Of a stretch of DNA of 64,000 nt, positions 1-9,481 are shown one piece after another. Below the pieces are notes generated by a model, which was not told where the DNA came from, ran no database searches, and saw only the letters and a list, made by a program, of their open reading frames with translations. Numbering within the stretch: the first letter of the stretch is position 1; the number at the start of each line of letters is the position of its first letter. A program made the translations under genes and the position numbers. The stretch covers positions 1 to 64,000 of the forward strand of contig SAQG01000014.1 in NCBI GenBank assembly GCA_004020315.1. Reading direction: 5' to 3'. Origin of the DNA: Mesorhizobium sp. (GTDB taxonomy: Bacteria > Pseudomonadota > Alphaproteobacteria > Rhizobiales > Rhizobiaceae).

Positions 1-50
1 GTTGGTGAGCCCGCAGTTCCGGCCGCCAAACTACTCGATCCTTCTCAAAC

Positions 51-98
51 AATCCTAGGGCGGAGCAGGAGCGAAGCGACGTCGCGGAGACCCTAGGA
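51..98. repeat. short inverted repeat near left edge
   Basis: The 9-base arms ATCCTAGGG (51-59) and CCCTAGGAT (90-98) are perfect inverted copies around a GC-rich spacer that itself reads gcgaagcgacgtcgc. The arrangement resembles a dispersed rhizobial palindromic repeat more than a terminator, because no T-run follows. The rest of bases 1-216 shows no convincing gene. Confidence 0.4.
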
Positions 99-216
99 TC
101 CATGCCGTTACCTCTGAGCGTCGCAGCGTTGAACAGCAGGGCCGCCCTCACTCGGCGTTGTGACCCTCTCCCCACTCTCACGCTCATCGTCAGTCAGAAG
201 CGATTGCTCCGGCATC

Positions 217-1149
217 TTACTTCCCACCCCGGCCGAGTTGCGAGTGCTCGAAGTACAGCACGACTCCGAGCGCGATCACCAGCGGGATGATCAGGTAGAA
301 CAGCCGGAACACCAGCAGCGCGGCCAGCACGCCGACCGGATCCATATGCGACAGGCCGGCCAGGAACACGACCTCGAACACGCCGAGCCCGCCCGGCGCA
401 TGCGAGATCTGCGCGATCGAGAACGACACCAGGAAGACGCCGAGCACGACGAAATATCCGGGATTACCAGCCTCGGGCAGGGCGAAGAAGATGATCGCCG
501 CCGCTGCCAGGAGCTCGATCGGGCCGATCAGCAATTGCCGCGCGACGATCGGCAGCGCCGGATAATGGATCTGGAAGCTGCCGATCTTCAGCGGCCTGAG
601 ATGCAGCCAGCTGCCGAATATATAGGCCGCCACCAGCAGCAGCATGACGACGCCCGCGGCTATGGACAGGCCATGGTGCGGTACGCCGGAAAACCGGTCG
701 ATGATGTCAGGCTCGAGCACCAGCACAATGCCTGAAACCAACACCGTCGACAGCACGAAGGTGATCCAGCAGATCGCCACCAGAATGCCGACATCCTTTC
801 CGGTCAGGCCCCTGGTTCCGTAGGCGCGGTAGCGGATCACCGCGCCTGAAAATACCGAACCGCCGATATTGTGCGACAGCGCATAGGTGGTGAAGGAGCA
901 GAAGGTGACGAAGAGCCACGAGACTCGTCTGCCGATATGCAAGAGCGCGATATGGTCGTAGCCGGCCAGCGACGCGTAGGCGATAACCGAGCTCAGCGCG
1001 GCGAGCACCCAGCCGCGGGCAGGGATGGCGACGATGCCGTCCCAGACGTCGTCGAGCGAGATGCCGCGCAGTTCGTGCAGCAGCAGCCACAGCGAGAAGA
1101 CGACCGCCGCAACGCCGACGACCGGCCAGAAATAGCGCCTCCAGTTCAT
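217..1149 (-). CDS. YbhN/UPF0104-type integral membrane protein
   Basis: A 310-residue polytopic inner-membrane protein with about seven or eight hydrophobic segments, beginning WRRYFWPVVGVAAVVFSLW. It resembles the UPF0104/YbhN family, which shares its fold with the flippase domain of lysylphosphatidylglycerol synthase (MprF). The soluble synthase domain is absent, so a lipid or isoprenoid flippase-like role is inference only. The ATG start has a CAGG-like ribosome-binding site. The gene diverges from the exopolyphosphatase gene across about 290 bases that show nothing else recognisable. Family assignment is fairly secure; substrate unknown. Confidence 0.7.
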   Translation of the reverse strand: MNWRRYFWPVVGVAAVVFSLWLLLHELRGISLDDVWDGIVAIPARGWVLAALSSVIAYASLAGYDHIALLHIGRRVSWLFVTFCSFTTYALSHNIGGSVFSGAVIRYRAYGTRGLTGKDVGILVAICWITFVLSTVLVSGIVLVLEPDIIDRFSGVPHHGLSIAAGVVMLLLVAAYIFGSWLHLRPLKIGSFQIHYPALPIVARQLLIGPIELLAAAAIIFFALPEAGNPGYFVVLGVFLVSFSIAQISHAPGGLGVFEVVFLAGLSHMDPVGVLAALLVFRLFYLIIPLVIALGVVLYFEHSQLGRGGK

Positions 1150-1440
1150 GGCCTGACGATCATGCGTTGCAGCCCCGTTGCCCTTTTCCGGTTCGCGTCA
1201 GGAAAACTGCCCGCGATTGCGAATGTTTCATCCCCGCCATTTCAGAAATGCCTTATCGAAGCCGGCTATTCAACCGGCAAGGCGCGCCTCTTCTTGCTGC
1301 CGCTTCATGCCGCCGACAAAATTCGGCCCCTGCGCTCTTGGTGATCCGGCCCGGCGCTGCTAGTCTGGCGGCAACTTAGAACACATGAAAGCGCCTGCTG
1401 CGTCCGGTCTCCGGTTCGCGCGGCGCCGGAAGGAACTGAA

Positions 1441-2820
1441 GTGGAAGACCACGACACCGGCGCCGGCGCGCCGGAAGTGGGCGTGTCCAGGGCTTCGCCG
1501 CCGCCTTCGGGCCAGGCAAGCCCACCCGCCGGCCGGCAGAATGGCCGTCCGGTGCAGCCTTGGTCCGGTCACGGACAGGCTGGCGACGCGTCCCAGCATC
1601 AGAACGGCCAGCATCAGAAGGCCAAGACCAGGAAGCGGCGAAAACGCCGGCGCGGCCGCAAGGTTTTCGTGCGCGATGACGCTCACCTCGCAGCGGCCGG
1701 ACTGTCGGCACCCGCCGTCAGCGCTCCAGCCAGCCGTCCTTCCGAGGCGATCATCGCACCTTTGCCCTCAGCTGCGCCAAGCAGGCCGGAGCCGGGCATT
1801 CGCCGCTCGCCGGTGCAGGAACTGCCGGTTTTTGCGGCACTCGATCTCGGCACCAACAATTGCCGGCTGCTCGTGGCGGTGCCGACGCGCCACGGCCAGT
1901 TCCGCGTCATCGACGCTTTCTCGCGCATCGTCAGGCTGGGCGAGGGCCTCACCGCCAATGGCCGGCTCGGACAGCCGGCGATGGACCGCGCGGTCGCGGC
2001 GCTGAAGATCTGCGGTGACAAATTGCGCAGCCGCAAGATCAGGAAGGCCCGGCTGATTGCCACTGAAGCCTGCCGCACGGCCGCGAACGGCGCCGAATTC
2101 CTCGACCGCGTCGAGCGCGAGGCCGGCCTGAAGCTCGAGATCATCGACCGCCAGACAGAGGCGCGGCTGGCGGTGTCGGGCTGCGGCTCGCTGGTCGACC
2201 GCGACACGCAAGGCGTCGTCCTGTTCGACATCGGCGGCGGCTCCTCGGAAATCGCGCTGATCGATCTCACCGGCCACCGCTCGCCGAGGCTCGCCAACCA
2301 CATCGTCTCCTGGACATCGCTGCCGGTCGGTGTCGTCTCGCTGGCCGAGCGCTTCGGCGGCCGCACCGTCACCCGCGAGATCTTTGCCGCCATGGTCCAG
2401 GATGTGGCCGTGCGCCTGCACGCCTTTGATGGGCGCGACCGGCTGAGCCACGTGCTCGCCAGCCCGAAATTCCACCTGCTCGGCACCTCGGGCACGGTGA
2501 CGACGCTGGCCGGTGTTCATCTTGACCTGGAACGCTACGACCGCCGCCGGGTTGACGGGCTGTGGATGGACCGCGACAGCGTCGACCGCATGGTCGAAAG
2601 GCTGGTCGGCTGGGATTTCCAGCAGCGCGTCGCCAATCCTTGCATCGGCGCCGATCGCGCCGATCTGGTGCTGGCCGGCTGCGCCATCCTGGAAGCGATC
2701 CGCGCGGTGTGGCCGTCGGAGCGGCTGCGCGTCGCCGACCGCGGCCTGCGCGAGGGCATATTGAGCGAATTGATGGCCGACGACGGCGTCTGGCGCAATA
2801 ATGGGCGTGGCAGAGCATGA
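1441..2820 (+). CDS. ppx: Ppx/GppA family phosphatase (exopolyphosphatase-like)
   Basis: A 459-residue protein. The core from about residue 130 opens with [14 protein letters not shown], the phosphate-1 loop of the sugar-kinase/actin-like Ppx/GppA fold, and later has [11 protein letters not shown], the second phosphate loop. The family hydrolyses polyphosphate or pppGpp; which one is not visible here. The first 130 residues are low-complexity Pro/Ala/Gln with a strongly basic cluster ([13 protein letters not shown]), longer than in most homologues. The GTG start was chosen because AAGGA lies about seven bases upstream. The stop codon sits inside a RIME-like repeat and rlmE follows closely; a ppx-rlmE pairing recurs in rhizobia. 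Confidence 0.88.
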   Translation: MEDHDTGAGAPEVGVSRASPPPSGQASPPAGRQNGRPVQPWSGHGQAGDASQHQNGQHQKAKTRKRRKRRRGRKVFVRDDAHLAAAGLSAPAVSAPASRPSEAIIAPLPSAAPSRPEPGIRRSPVQELPVFAALDLGTNNCRLLVAVPTRHGQFRVIDAFSRIVRLGEGLTANGRLGQPAMDRAVAALKICGDKLRSRKIRKARLIATEACRTAANGAEFLDRVEREAGLKLEIIDRQTEARLAVSGCGSLVDRDTQGVVLFDIGGGSSEIALIDLTGHRSPRLANHIVSWTSLPVGVVSLAERFGGRTVTREIFAAMVQDVAVRLHAFDGRDRLSHVLASPKFHLLGTSGTVTTLAGVHLDLERYDRRRVDGLWMDRDSVDRMVERLVGWDFQQRVANPCIGADRADLVLAGCAILEAIRAVWPSERLRVADRGLREGILSELMADDGVWRNNGRGRA

Positions 2821-2882
2821 TCCCGAACCGAAGGACCGCGTCAGCGAAAACTGGCAGCTGGTTTTCGCTGGAGATCATGCTC
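2813..2882. repeat. RIME-like palindromic repeat, module 1 (copy A)
   Basis: Perfect 10-base ends GAGCATGATC (2813-2822) and GATCATGCTC (2873-2882) enclose a second inverted pair (cgaaaact / ggttttcg). The same termini recur at 59906-59954, with related copies at 19671, 21455, 44831 and 47971. The ppx stop codon TGA (2818-2820) lies inside the left terminus. Confidence 0.75.
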
Positions 2883-2899
2883 AAACAAGAAACCAGCCA

Positions 2900-3595
2900 A
2901 TGACCAAGAAACCGGAAAAACCAGGCTCTGCCAGCATTCGCGTGCTGAAGACGCGGATCAAGAAGAAAAGCGGCTTGAAGGAATCGTCGCGCCGCTGGCT
3001 GCAGCGCCACATCAACGATCCCTATGTCCAGCGCTCCAAGGCCGACGGCTACCGCTCGCGCGCCGCTTACAAGCTTATCGAGATCGACGACAAGCACCAT
3101 CTGCTCAAGCCCGGCATGAAGGTCATCGACCTTGGTGCGGCGCCCGGCGGCTGGTGCCAGGTCGCCGCCGCGCGCACGAAATCGACGGCCGAACACCCGC
3201 ATGTTGTCGGCATCGACTATCTGGAGATGGATGCGGTGCCGGGCGCGCCGGTGCTGTTGATGGATTTTCTCGACCCGCAGGCGCCGGAAAAGCTTGCCGA
3301 AACGCTCGGCGGCCGGCCGGACATCGTTTTGTCCGACATGGCGGCGCCGACCACTGGCCATCGCCGGACCGATCACATCCGCACCATGTATCTGTGCGAG
3401 GTGGCGGCCGATTTCGCCCTGTCGGTGCTGAAGCCGGGCGGCCATTTCCTCGCCAAGACCTTTCAGGGCGGCGCCGAGAACGAATTGCTCGCCAGGCTCA
3501 AGCAGAATTTCCGCTCGGTCCATCACGTCAAGCCGCCGGCCTCGCGCGATGAATCGGTAGAGCTTTATCTGCTGGCGAAGGATTTTAAGGGCTAG
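2900..3595 (+). CDS. rlmE: 23S rRNA (uridine-2552 2'-O) methyltransferase
   Basis: A 231-residue FtsJ/RrmJ-family enzyme that methylates the A-loop of 23S rRNA late in 50S assembly. The SAM-binding motif DLGAAPGG is at residues 77-84. The K-D-K-E catalytic set is visible: K58 in RAAYKL, D in [13 protein letters not shown] in LAKTF and a late E. The basic N-terminal extension ([17 protein letters not shown]) is typical of alphaproteobacterial members. An in-frame start exists at 2801, but its first 33 residues would be encoded by the RIME-like repeat and lack family similarity, so ATG 2900 is preferred. Confidence 0.93.
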   Translation: MTKKPEKPGSASIRVLKTRIKKKSGLKESSRRWLQRHINDPYVQRSKADGYRSRAAYKLIEIDDKHHLLKPGMKVIDLGAAPGGWCQVAAARTKSTAEHPHVVGIDYLEMDAVPGAPVLLMDFLDPQAPEKLAETLGGRPDIVLSDMAAPTTGHRRTDHIRTMYLCEVAADFALSVLKPGGHFLAKTFQGGAENELLARLKQNFRSVHHVKPPASRDESVELYLLAKDFKG

Positions 3596-3600
3596 CGTAT

Positions 3601-3632
3601 TTTCCTTCTCCCACAAGGGGGAAGGGAAGGAG
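3601..3632. repeat. degenerate half of a long inverted-repeat element
   Basis: The sequence tccttctcccacaaggggga matches the arm of the complete element at 8039-8223 but lacks the partner arm. It lies between the convergent stops of rlmE and the MFS gene and may double as a weak hairpin terminator. Confidence 0.45.
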
Positions 3633-3635
3633 CCC

Positions 3636-5054
3636 TCAACTCCCCGGTGGGCCCACCTCCAGCGTCTTGGGCGCTGTCAGCCCGCCATATCCCGATACGG
3701 CGTTGCCGGCATCGGGCGGCAGCCGCATGAATGACAGCGATGCGGCTGCCGACACGGCCGCGACGATAAAGAATGCGATGTGGAAGTCGCTCAGCGTCAG
3801 CGGCCCGCCATGGATTGTCGTCGACACTTCCAGGATGCCGCCGGCCAGCGCCACGCCGAGCGCGATTGACAGTTGCTGGAACACCGCGGCGATCGGCGTT
3901 GCCCTACTGGTGTCGGCGGTCGAAACCTCGGCATAGGCGAGCGCGTTGATGCCGGTGAAGAACATCGAACGGATGAAGCCGCCGGCGAGCAGGGCGGCGA
4001 GGATCAGCAGATAGGGCGTGTCCGGCGTGAACAGGCCGTTGACGGCGATCGACGCCGCCGCGATCAGCGAGCCGACGATCAGCACGCGGCGGAACCCGGC
4101 GACCCTGAAGATCAGCGCCGTGACGAGTTTCATGCCGATGGCGCCGACCGCCGCCACGAAGGTGATCATTCCAGATTGGAACGGCGTCAGCCCGAAGCCG
4201 ATCTGGAACATCAGCGGCAAAAGGAAAGGCACGGCGCCGATGCCAATGCGAAACAGTCCGCCGCCGAGGACCGAGGAGCGGAACACCTGGTTGCGGAACA
4301 GCTCGAGCGCCAGCAGCGGATTCTTGGCGCGGCGCGCATGCAGCAAGTAAAGCACCGCTGACACCAGGCCGACAGCGACGGTGAGGAAGCCGGCAATCGG
4401 CGGCAACGCTGGCAGGCTGACCACCGACAGGCCGAACACGATGCCCGATGCCGCCAGCCCGCTCAGCACGAAGCCGATGAAGTCGAGCGGCTGCGTCTGC
4501 GCCGATTCGGTCTCCGGCAGGAAGCGCGTGGCGAGCCAGATGCCGATCAGCCCGATCGGCACATTGATCAGGAAGATCCAGTGCCAAGTGAAATAGGTGG
4601 TGATGAAACCGCCAACCGGCGGACCGACGAGCGGCCCGACCAGCGCTGGGATGCTCAGCCAGGACATGGCGGCGACAAGCTCGCTTTTCGGCGTGGCGCG
4701 CACCAGCACAAGGCGTCCCACCGGCGTCATCATGGCGCCGCCAATGCCTTGCAGAAAGCGCGACATCACGAAAGCCGGCAGCGAATTGGACACGGCGCAA
4801 GCGACCGAACCGACGATGAACACGGCGATCGCTGCGCGAAATACGTTCTTGGCGCCGAAGCGGTCGGCCATCCAGCCGCTGATCGGAATGAACACCGCCA
4901 GCGACACCAGATAGGCGGTCAGCGCCAGCTTGAGCGCGACCGGGCTGGTCTGAAGGTCGGTGGCTATCGCCGGCAGCGACGTCGCGATAACGGTCGAATC
5001 CATGTTTTCCATGAAAAGAGCGACCGCCAGGATAAGCGGAATGGTGCGGTTCAT
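3636..5054 (-). CDS. MFS drug-type efflux transporter (DHA2-like)
   Basis: A major-facilitator transporter of about 472 residues. The start of TM1 reads LILAVALFMENMDSTVIATSLP, close to the D-x-T-I/V-V-N-x-A-L-P motif C-like signature of DHA2 (14-TM) multidrug exporters. Motif A-like GWMADRFGAKNVFRAAI follows TM2, and R-x-x-Q-G-I-G-G (SRFLQGIGGAMMTPVGR) is motif B. Export of hydrophobic compounds by proton antiport is inferred; the substrate is unknown. An upstream in-frame start (5126) adds 24 basic residues without similarity, so ATG 5054 was chosen. No adjacent regulator. Confidence 0.85.
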   Translation of the reverse strand: MNRTIPLILAVALFMENMDSTVIATSLPAIATDLQTSPVALKLALTAYLVSLAVFIPISGWMADRFGAKNVFRAAIAVFIVGSVACAVSNSLPAFVMSRFLQGIGGAMMTPVGRLVLVRATPKSELVAAMSWLSIPALVGPLVGPPVGGFITTYFTWHWIFLINVPIGLIGIWLATRFLPETESAQTQPLDFIGFVLSGLAASGIVFGLSVVSLPALPPIAGFLTVAVGLVSAVLYLLHARRAKNPLLALELFRNQVFRSSVLGGGLFRIGIGAVPFLLPLMFQIGFGLTPFQSGMITFVAAVGAIGMKLVTALIFRVAGFRRVLIVGSLIAAASIAVNGLFTPDTPYLLILAALLAGGFIRSMFFTGINALAYAEVSTADTSRATPIAAVFQQLSIALGVALAGGILEVSTTIHGGPLTLSDFHIAFFIVAAVSAAASLSFMRLPPDAGNAVSGYGGLTAPKTLEVGPPGS

Positions 5055-5256
5055 GGAGCGTGTCCGGATTTGAATGTTACGCCGTCGATTGCTTGCCGGT
5101 CCCACGGGGGCAATGGGATGGGGCAAACGGCAGGCAGGGCGGTTACCACGGCATAGGTCGGATGTCGCCTTACTTTGCCGTCACATTTGTGCGACCCTGG
5201 CAGGCGTGCCAGTCCCTCCCGCACCCAGTGTGAGGGATGACGCCGAAGCCTGAAAA

Positions 5257-5282
5257 CAAAAAACCCGCCTCGGCGGCGGGTC
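5257..5282 (-). terminator. intrinsic terminator oriented to the minus strand
   Basis: ACCCGCC (5263-5269) and GGCGGGT (5275-5281) form a stem, with an A-run at 5257-5262 that reads as a U-run on the minus strand. It would stop leftward transcription, yet no leftward gene lies immediately upstream of it. Confidence 0.6.
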
Positions 5283-5361
5283 ATTGGCGCATCAGCACCA
5301 TGCACAAACCAATAGCATAACTGCCGTCACAAAGCAATGGATCACGAGCGCGGAAGCGCCG

Positions 5362-5387
5362 GGAACCGGAACTGGATTGACCGAGTT
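5362..5387 (+). promoter_or_regulatory. candidate EcfG (general stress sigma) promoter
   Basis: GGAAC (5362-5366), 17 bases, then AGTT (5384-5387), followed 22 bases later by the ATG at 5410. This fits the alphaproteobacterial EcfG consensus GGAAC-N16/17-CGTT with one mismatch in the -10 element. Confidence 0.45.
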
Positions 5388-5409
5388 AAACCCTCTGAAG
5401 GACATCGCC

Positions 5410-5685
5410 ATGAAGTTGCTATGCATCATACTTACCGCATGGGTGGCAGTCGTCGGGGGCGTCAGCGTGGCGGCCGCCGATCCGTGGAAGGACGAGAGTG
5501 GTCATGGCAAATGGCAGGGCCGCTACCAATACGAAGATGATTATGAGCCGAAGCGGGAACGCTACAGCTACAAAGAGGAATATCGGCGCGGCAACTGCAA
5601 GGTCGAGCGCAAGTGGGAAGGCGACGAATACAAGGAAGAGATCAAGTGCAAGCGGGGCAAGCGGCGCGTTTACGATTATTATTAG
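5410..5685 (+). CDS. small exported, highly charged protein
   Basis: A 91-residue protein of unknown function. Residues 1-23 form a signal peptide (KLLCIILTAWVAVVGGVSVAAA, cleavage likely after AAA). The mature part is rich in Tyr, Lys, Glu and Arg, with a CKVERKWEGDEYKEEIKC stretch whose two cysteines could form a disulphide. The upstream in-frame start at 5284 is rejected because ATG 5410 follows an AAGGA site and begins the signal peptide directly. A candidate stress promoter lies just upstream. Small tyrosine/charge-rich periplasmic proteins of this look occur widely in rhizobia. Confidence 0.7.
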   Translation: MKLLCIILTAWVAVVGGVSVAAADPWKDESGHGKWQGRYQYEDDYEPKRERYSYKEEYRRGNCKVERKWEGDEYKEEIKCKRGKRRVYDYY

Positions 5686-5966
5686 GCCAACCATCGAACC
5701 TCAAATTTCAAACTGACCGACTGCCCGAGCGTCTCTTCCCTCCGCTCTATCCAGGCCACATTCAATCCTGCACTCGCAAAGCAGCGGCGAGTGCCGGTCA
5801 CCGCGAAAAGGCATTAAGCTGAGTTCGCAGCCCTGCCGTGCACAAGCAATCGGCTTTTCATCGGCGACGGGACGTGTTACGAGCCAGCGCCAATCCTGAA
5901 AGGGAAGAAGACGAGTCGGCGCTGTCCATCCGGTCCAGCGCTTTTCATGCATTCCGAGGGCTGGCC

Positions 5967-7469
5967 ATGGCAAAGATTATCGAAACGTCCACGGGCGCAT
6001 TGGCGCTGACCTTTGACGACGTGCTGCTGCAGCCGGGTCATTCCGAGGTTATGCCGGGCGAGACCGATATCCGCACCCGCATTGCCGGCGATATCGACCT
6101 CAACGTGCCGATCCTCTCCGCCGCCATGGATACCGTCACCGAGGCGCGCCTCGCCATCGCCATGGCCCAGGCCGGCGGCATCGGCGTCATCCACCGCAAT
6201 TTCTCGCCGGCCGAACAGGCCGAGCAGGTGCGGCAAGTGAAGAAATTCGAATCCGGCATGGTGGTGAACCCCGTCACCATTGGCCCCGATGCGACGCTCG
6301 CCGACGCCTTGGGGCTAATGCGCACCTACAGCATCTCGGGCATTCCGGTGGTCGAGAATGGCGGCGCCGGCGGGCATAAGGTCGGACGGCTGGTCGGCAT
6401 CCTGACCAACCGCGACGTGCGCTTCGCTTCCGACCCGGCCCAGAAAGTCTACGAGCTGATGACCCGTGAGAACCTGATCACGGTCAAAGAGAACGTCGAC
6501 CAGGACGAGGCCAAGCGGCTCCTGCACCAGCACCGCATCGAAAAGCTGGTCGTGGTCGACAGCGACGGCAATTGCGTCGGGCTGATCACCGTCAAGGACA
6601 TCGAGAAGTCGCAGCTCAACCCGCACGCCACCAAGGACGTGCAGGGACGCCTGCGCGCGGCGGCCGCCACCAGCGTCGGCGATGACGGTTTTGAGCGCGC
6701 CGAGCGCCTCATCGATGCCGGCGTCGACCTTCTGGTGATCGACACCGCGCATGGTCACTCGCAACGTGTCCTGGATGCGGTGACGCGGGCCAAGAAGCTG
6801 TCCAATTCGGTCCGCATCCTGGCCGGCAACGTCGCCACATCAGAAGGCACGCTGGCGCTGATCGATGCCGGCGCCGATGCCGTCAAGGTCGGCATCGGGC
6901 CCGGCTCCATCTGCACCACCCGCATCGTCGCCGGCGTCGGCGTGCCACAGCTTTCGGCGATCATGTCGGCGGTCGAGACGGCGCAGAAATCGGGCGTCTC
7001 GGTCATTGCCGATGGCGGCATCAAATATTCCGGCGATCTCGCCAAGGCGCTCGCCGCCGGCGCCAGTGCAGCCATGATCGGCTCGCTGCTGGCCGGCACC
7101 GACGAGAGCCCGGGCGAGGTCTACCTGCACCAGGGCCGCTCGTTCAAAGCCTATCGCGGCATGGGCTCGGTTGGCGCCATGGCCCGCGGCTCCGCCGACC
7201 GCTATTTCCAGGCCGAGGTGCGCGACACGCTGAAACTTGTGCCGGAAGGTATCGAAGGGCAGGTGCCGTACAAAGGACCTGTGTCCGGGGTGCTGCACCA
7301 GCTTGCGGGCGGCCTGAAAGCCGCTATGGGTTATGTCGGCGGGCGCGATCTTGCCGATTTCCGCGACCGCGCCACCTTTGTACGCATATCCAACGCCGGA
7401 CTTCGTGAAAGCCATGCCCATGACGTCACGATCACCCGCGAAAGCCCGAACTATCCCGGCGGAGCCTAA
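5967..7469 (+). CDS. guaB: inosine-5'-monophosphate dehydrogenase
   Basis: A 500-residue IMPDH that oxidises IMP to XMP with NAD+, the committed step of GMP synthesis in the cytosol. The TIM barrel is interrupted by two CBS domains at about residues 98-215. The catalytic loop GPGSICTTR carries Cys316, and the flap residues GMGS and the R-Y pair (ADRYFQ) are present. Length is normal. The ORF is open from 5838, but ATG 5967 starts the family-conserved MAKIIET...ALTFDDVLL. No recognisable riboswitch was seen in the 280-base leader. Confidence 0.97.
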   Translation: MAKIIETSTGALALTFDDVLLQPGHSEVMPGETDIRTRIAGDIDLNVPILSAAMDTVTEARLAIAMAQAGGIGVIHRNFSPAEQAEQVRQVKKFESGMVVNPVTIGPDATLADALGLMRTYSISGIPVVENGGAGGHKVGRLVGILTNRDVRFASDPAQKVYELMTRENLITVKENVDQDEAKRLLHQHRIEKLVVVDSDGNCVGLITVKDIEKSQLNPHATKDVQGRLRAAAATSVGDDGFERAERLIDAGVDLLVIDTAHGHSQRVLDAVTRAKKLSNSVRILAGNVATSEGTLALIDAGADAVKVGIGPGSICTTRIVAGVGVPQLSAIMSAVETAQKSGVSVIADGGIKYSGDLAKALAAGASAAMIGSLLAGTDESPGEVYLHQGRSFKAYRGMGSVGAMARGSADRYFQAEVRDTLKLVPEGIEGQVPYKGPVSGVLHQLAGGLKAAMGYVGGRDLADFRDRATFVRISNAGLRESHAHDVTITRESPNYPGGA

Positions 7470-7494
7470 CCAGCTCGCACGCAGCCTGACGGCA

Positions 7495-8034
7495 ATGATG
7501 CTGCGGCTGTCACGTCACGCTGCCGCGCTCTGTTTTGTCTGCGCGGCGGTTTTCGTCGCCATGACGGCGATGGAGTTCCTCTATTTCCGCCAGCTGAGTG
7601 GCGGCCTGCCGTCGCTCGATTTGCGCTGGACCGGTTTCACCCCGGATGAGGGCATGGCCTGGCTGACGGCACTCGGCCGGCGCAGCAGCGAGATCATTCT
7701 GGTCTGGCACTATCTGACCTTCGACCTACTGTTCCCGGCGCTGCTGTCGCTGGCTTTGGTCAGCCTGATCCTGGCGACGGGGCGACGGCTGAAGGCCTTC
7801 CGGGCTCTGTCCGCGCAGCTTCAGTCGTTGTTTGCACTTGTTTTGGTGCTGCCCTACACGCTTACCGATTATGCGCAGAACATCGCGGTGGCCCGAATGC
7901 TCTCCGATTTCCTGTCGGCCAATCCGGATTCGCTGTCCTTCGCCTCGGCGCTGATCGTCATCAAGTTCGCGCTTCTGGCGATACCGGTGATCGTCATCGC
8001 GGCTTTTCAGCTGATGGGTCAGAAACAGCGCTGA
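7495..8034 (+). CDS. hypothetical four-TM membrane protein
   Basis: About 179 residues with four hydrophobic segments (near residues 8-27, 70-95, 110-130 and 150-172) and a periplasmic-looking loop GGLPSLDLRWTGFTPDEG. I do not recognise a named domain. It lies 25 bases after guaB in the same direction, so it may be co-transcribed. Starts at 7420 (overlapping guaB) and 7498 are alternatives; 7495 was chosen because hydrophobic sequence begins shortly afterwards. Function unknown. Confidence 0.6.
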   Translation: MMLRLSRHAAALCFVCAAVFVAMTAMEFLYFRQLSGGLPSLDLRWTGFTPDEGMAWLTALGRRSSEIILVWHYLTFDLLFPALLSLALVSLILATGRRLKAFRALSAQLQSLFALVLVLPYTLTDYAQNIAVARMLSDFLSANPDSLSFASALIVIKFALLAIPVIVIAAFQLMGQKQR

Positions 8035-8038
8035 CTCC

Positions 8039-8223
8039 CCTTCTCCCCTTGTGGGAGAAGGTGGCCGAGCGAAGCTCGGTCGGATGAGGGGTGTTGGAAG
8101 GATCGCGACTTCAAGTCGTAACGGCGTGAAATTATTCGACATTTTGACGTGGAGTTTCTTCCAGCACCCCTCATCCGTCTCGACGCTACGCGCCGATCCA
8201 CCTTCTCCCACAAGGGGAGAAGG
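8039..8223. repeat. long inverted-repeat element, 26-bp perfect arms
   Basis: The arms at 8039-8064 and 8198-8223 are exact reverse complements over 26 bases. Each arm is itself palindromic (ccttctcccc / ggggagaagg). The inner parts also pair imperfectly (gtcggatgaggggtgttggaag with cttccagcacccctcatccgtc types). The 185-bp unit carries no ORF and sits between the convergent membrane-protein gene and rnd. It looks like a MITE-sized dispersed element. Confidence 0.75.
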
Positions 8224-8234
8224 TGTGGCAGACG

Positions 8235-9386
8235 CTACACGTCGAACAGCGCGATCTTGCGCTTGTCGAACTTGATGGCGAGTTCGCCGCGCACCAGTTT
8301 GAGTGCGGACTCGCCGAACACGGCGCGCCGCCAGCCTTGCAAGGCCGGCACGTCGGCGTCCTCGCCCTCGGCGGCGATGCGGTCGATGTCGTCGCTGGAG
8401 GCCAGCACCTTCGAAGCGACGCCTTCCTTTTCGGCGACGATCCGCAACAGCACTTTCAGCAGTTCCGCGGCGGCATTGGAGCCTTCGGGCGGCTGAAAAC
8501 TCTTCGGCAGCTTCGGCATGTCTTCCCTGGGCAAGGCAAGCGCGCTGTTGACCGCGCCAAGCAGCGCCGTTGCCGTCGCCGAGCGTTCCCAGCCTTTCGG
8601 CGTGGTGCGCAGCTTGGCGAGTGCTGCCGCATCGCGCGGCGCCTGCTGCGCCACCTCGTAGATGGCGTCGTCCTTGAGCACCCGGCCGCGCGGCACGTCG
8701 CGTTCGCGCGCCTCGCGCTCGCGCCATGCGGCCACCGCTTGCACGATCGCCAGCTCCTGCGGCTTGCGCAGCCGCATCTTCAGCCGTTTCCAGGCGTCCT
8801 CCGGATGCGGATCGTAGGTCTCGCGCGCGGTTAGTACGTCCATCTCCTCGTTCAGCCAGTGGGCGCGGTTTTCGCGCACCAGCTCGGCGCTGAGGTACTG
8901 GTAGACCTCGATCAGATGGGTGACGTCGGCAAGCGCGTAGTCCAGCTGCTTCTCGGAAAGCGGCCGGTGGCGCCAGTCGGTGAAACGTGAGGACTTGTCG
9001 AGCCGAGCGCCGGTGATCTTCTGGACGAGCTGGTCATAGGAGACGCTGTCGCCGAAGCCGCAAACCATCGCCGCCACCTGGGTATCGAACACCGGGTGCG
9101 GGACCAGGTCGCCGAGATGAACGATGATTTCGATGTCCTGGCGCGCCGCATGGAAGACTTTGACGACGGCCTCGTTGGCCATCAGCCTGAAGAACGGCTT
9201 CAGGTCGATGTCGGGTGACAGCGGATCGATCAGCGCCGTCACGCCGGGCGCCGCCATCTGGATCAGGCAGAGGATCGGCCAAAAGGTCGTCTCGCGAATG
9301 AATTCGGTGTCGACGGTGATGAAATCCGACTTTTCGAACGCGGCAACGGCGGTCTCGAGTTCTTCTTGGGTGGTGATGACGTGCAT
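8235..9386 (-). CDS. rnd: ribonuclease D
   Basis: A 383-residue 3'-5' exoribonuclease that trims tRNA 3' ends. The DEDD exonuclease domain begins with VDTEF (D26, E28). Later DEDD residues fall in FHAARQDIEII and in LDYALADVTHL (motif III, Y and D). An HRDC domain occupies about residues 210-290 (AWREREARERDVPRGRVLKDD). Start ATG 9386 is preferred over an upstream TTG at 9422 because MHVITTQEEL matches the usual N-terminus. No operon partner is evident. Confidence 0.93.
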   Translation of the reverse strand: MHVITTQEELETAVAAFEKSDFITVDTEFIRETTFWPILCLIQMAAPGVTALIDPLSPDIDLKPFFRLMANEAVVKVFHAARQDIEIIVHLGDLVPHPVFDTQVAAMVCGFGDSVSYDQLVQKITGARLDKSSRFTDWRHRPLSEKQLDYALADVTHLIEVYQYLSAELVRENRAHWLNEEMDVLTARETYDPHPEDAWKRLKMRLRKPQELAIVQAVAAWREREARERDVPRGRVLKDDAIYEVAQQAPRDAAALAKLRTTPKGWERSATATALLGAVNSALALPREDMPKLPKSFQPPEGSNAAAELLKVLLRIVAEKEGVASKVLASSDDIDRIAAEGEDADVPALQGWRRAVFGESALKLVRGELAIKFDKRKIALFDV

Positions 9387-9481
9387 CAAATCGCTTTTGG
9401 CAAAGGGTAAGGTCTCCTTCAATTTCAGCCGCGCGGCCTTTCGTCAAGCCGCTGTTCAGGTTCAAGACATATGGGCTGTCA

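Noticed and set aside
5051..5305. 84-codon minus-strand ORF upstream of the MFS gene
   Set aside because: Spans the leftward terminator and the MFS start; no ribosome-binding site and no recognisable protein features.
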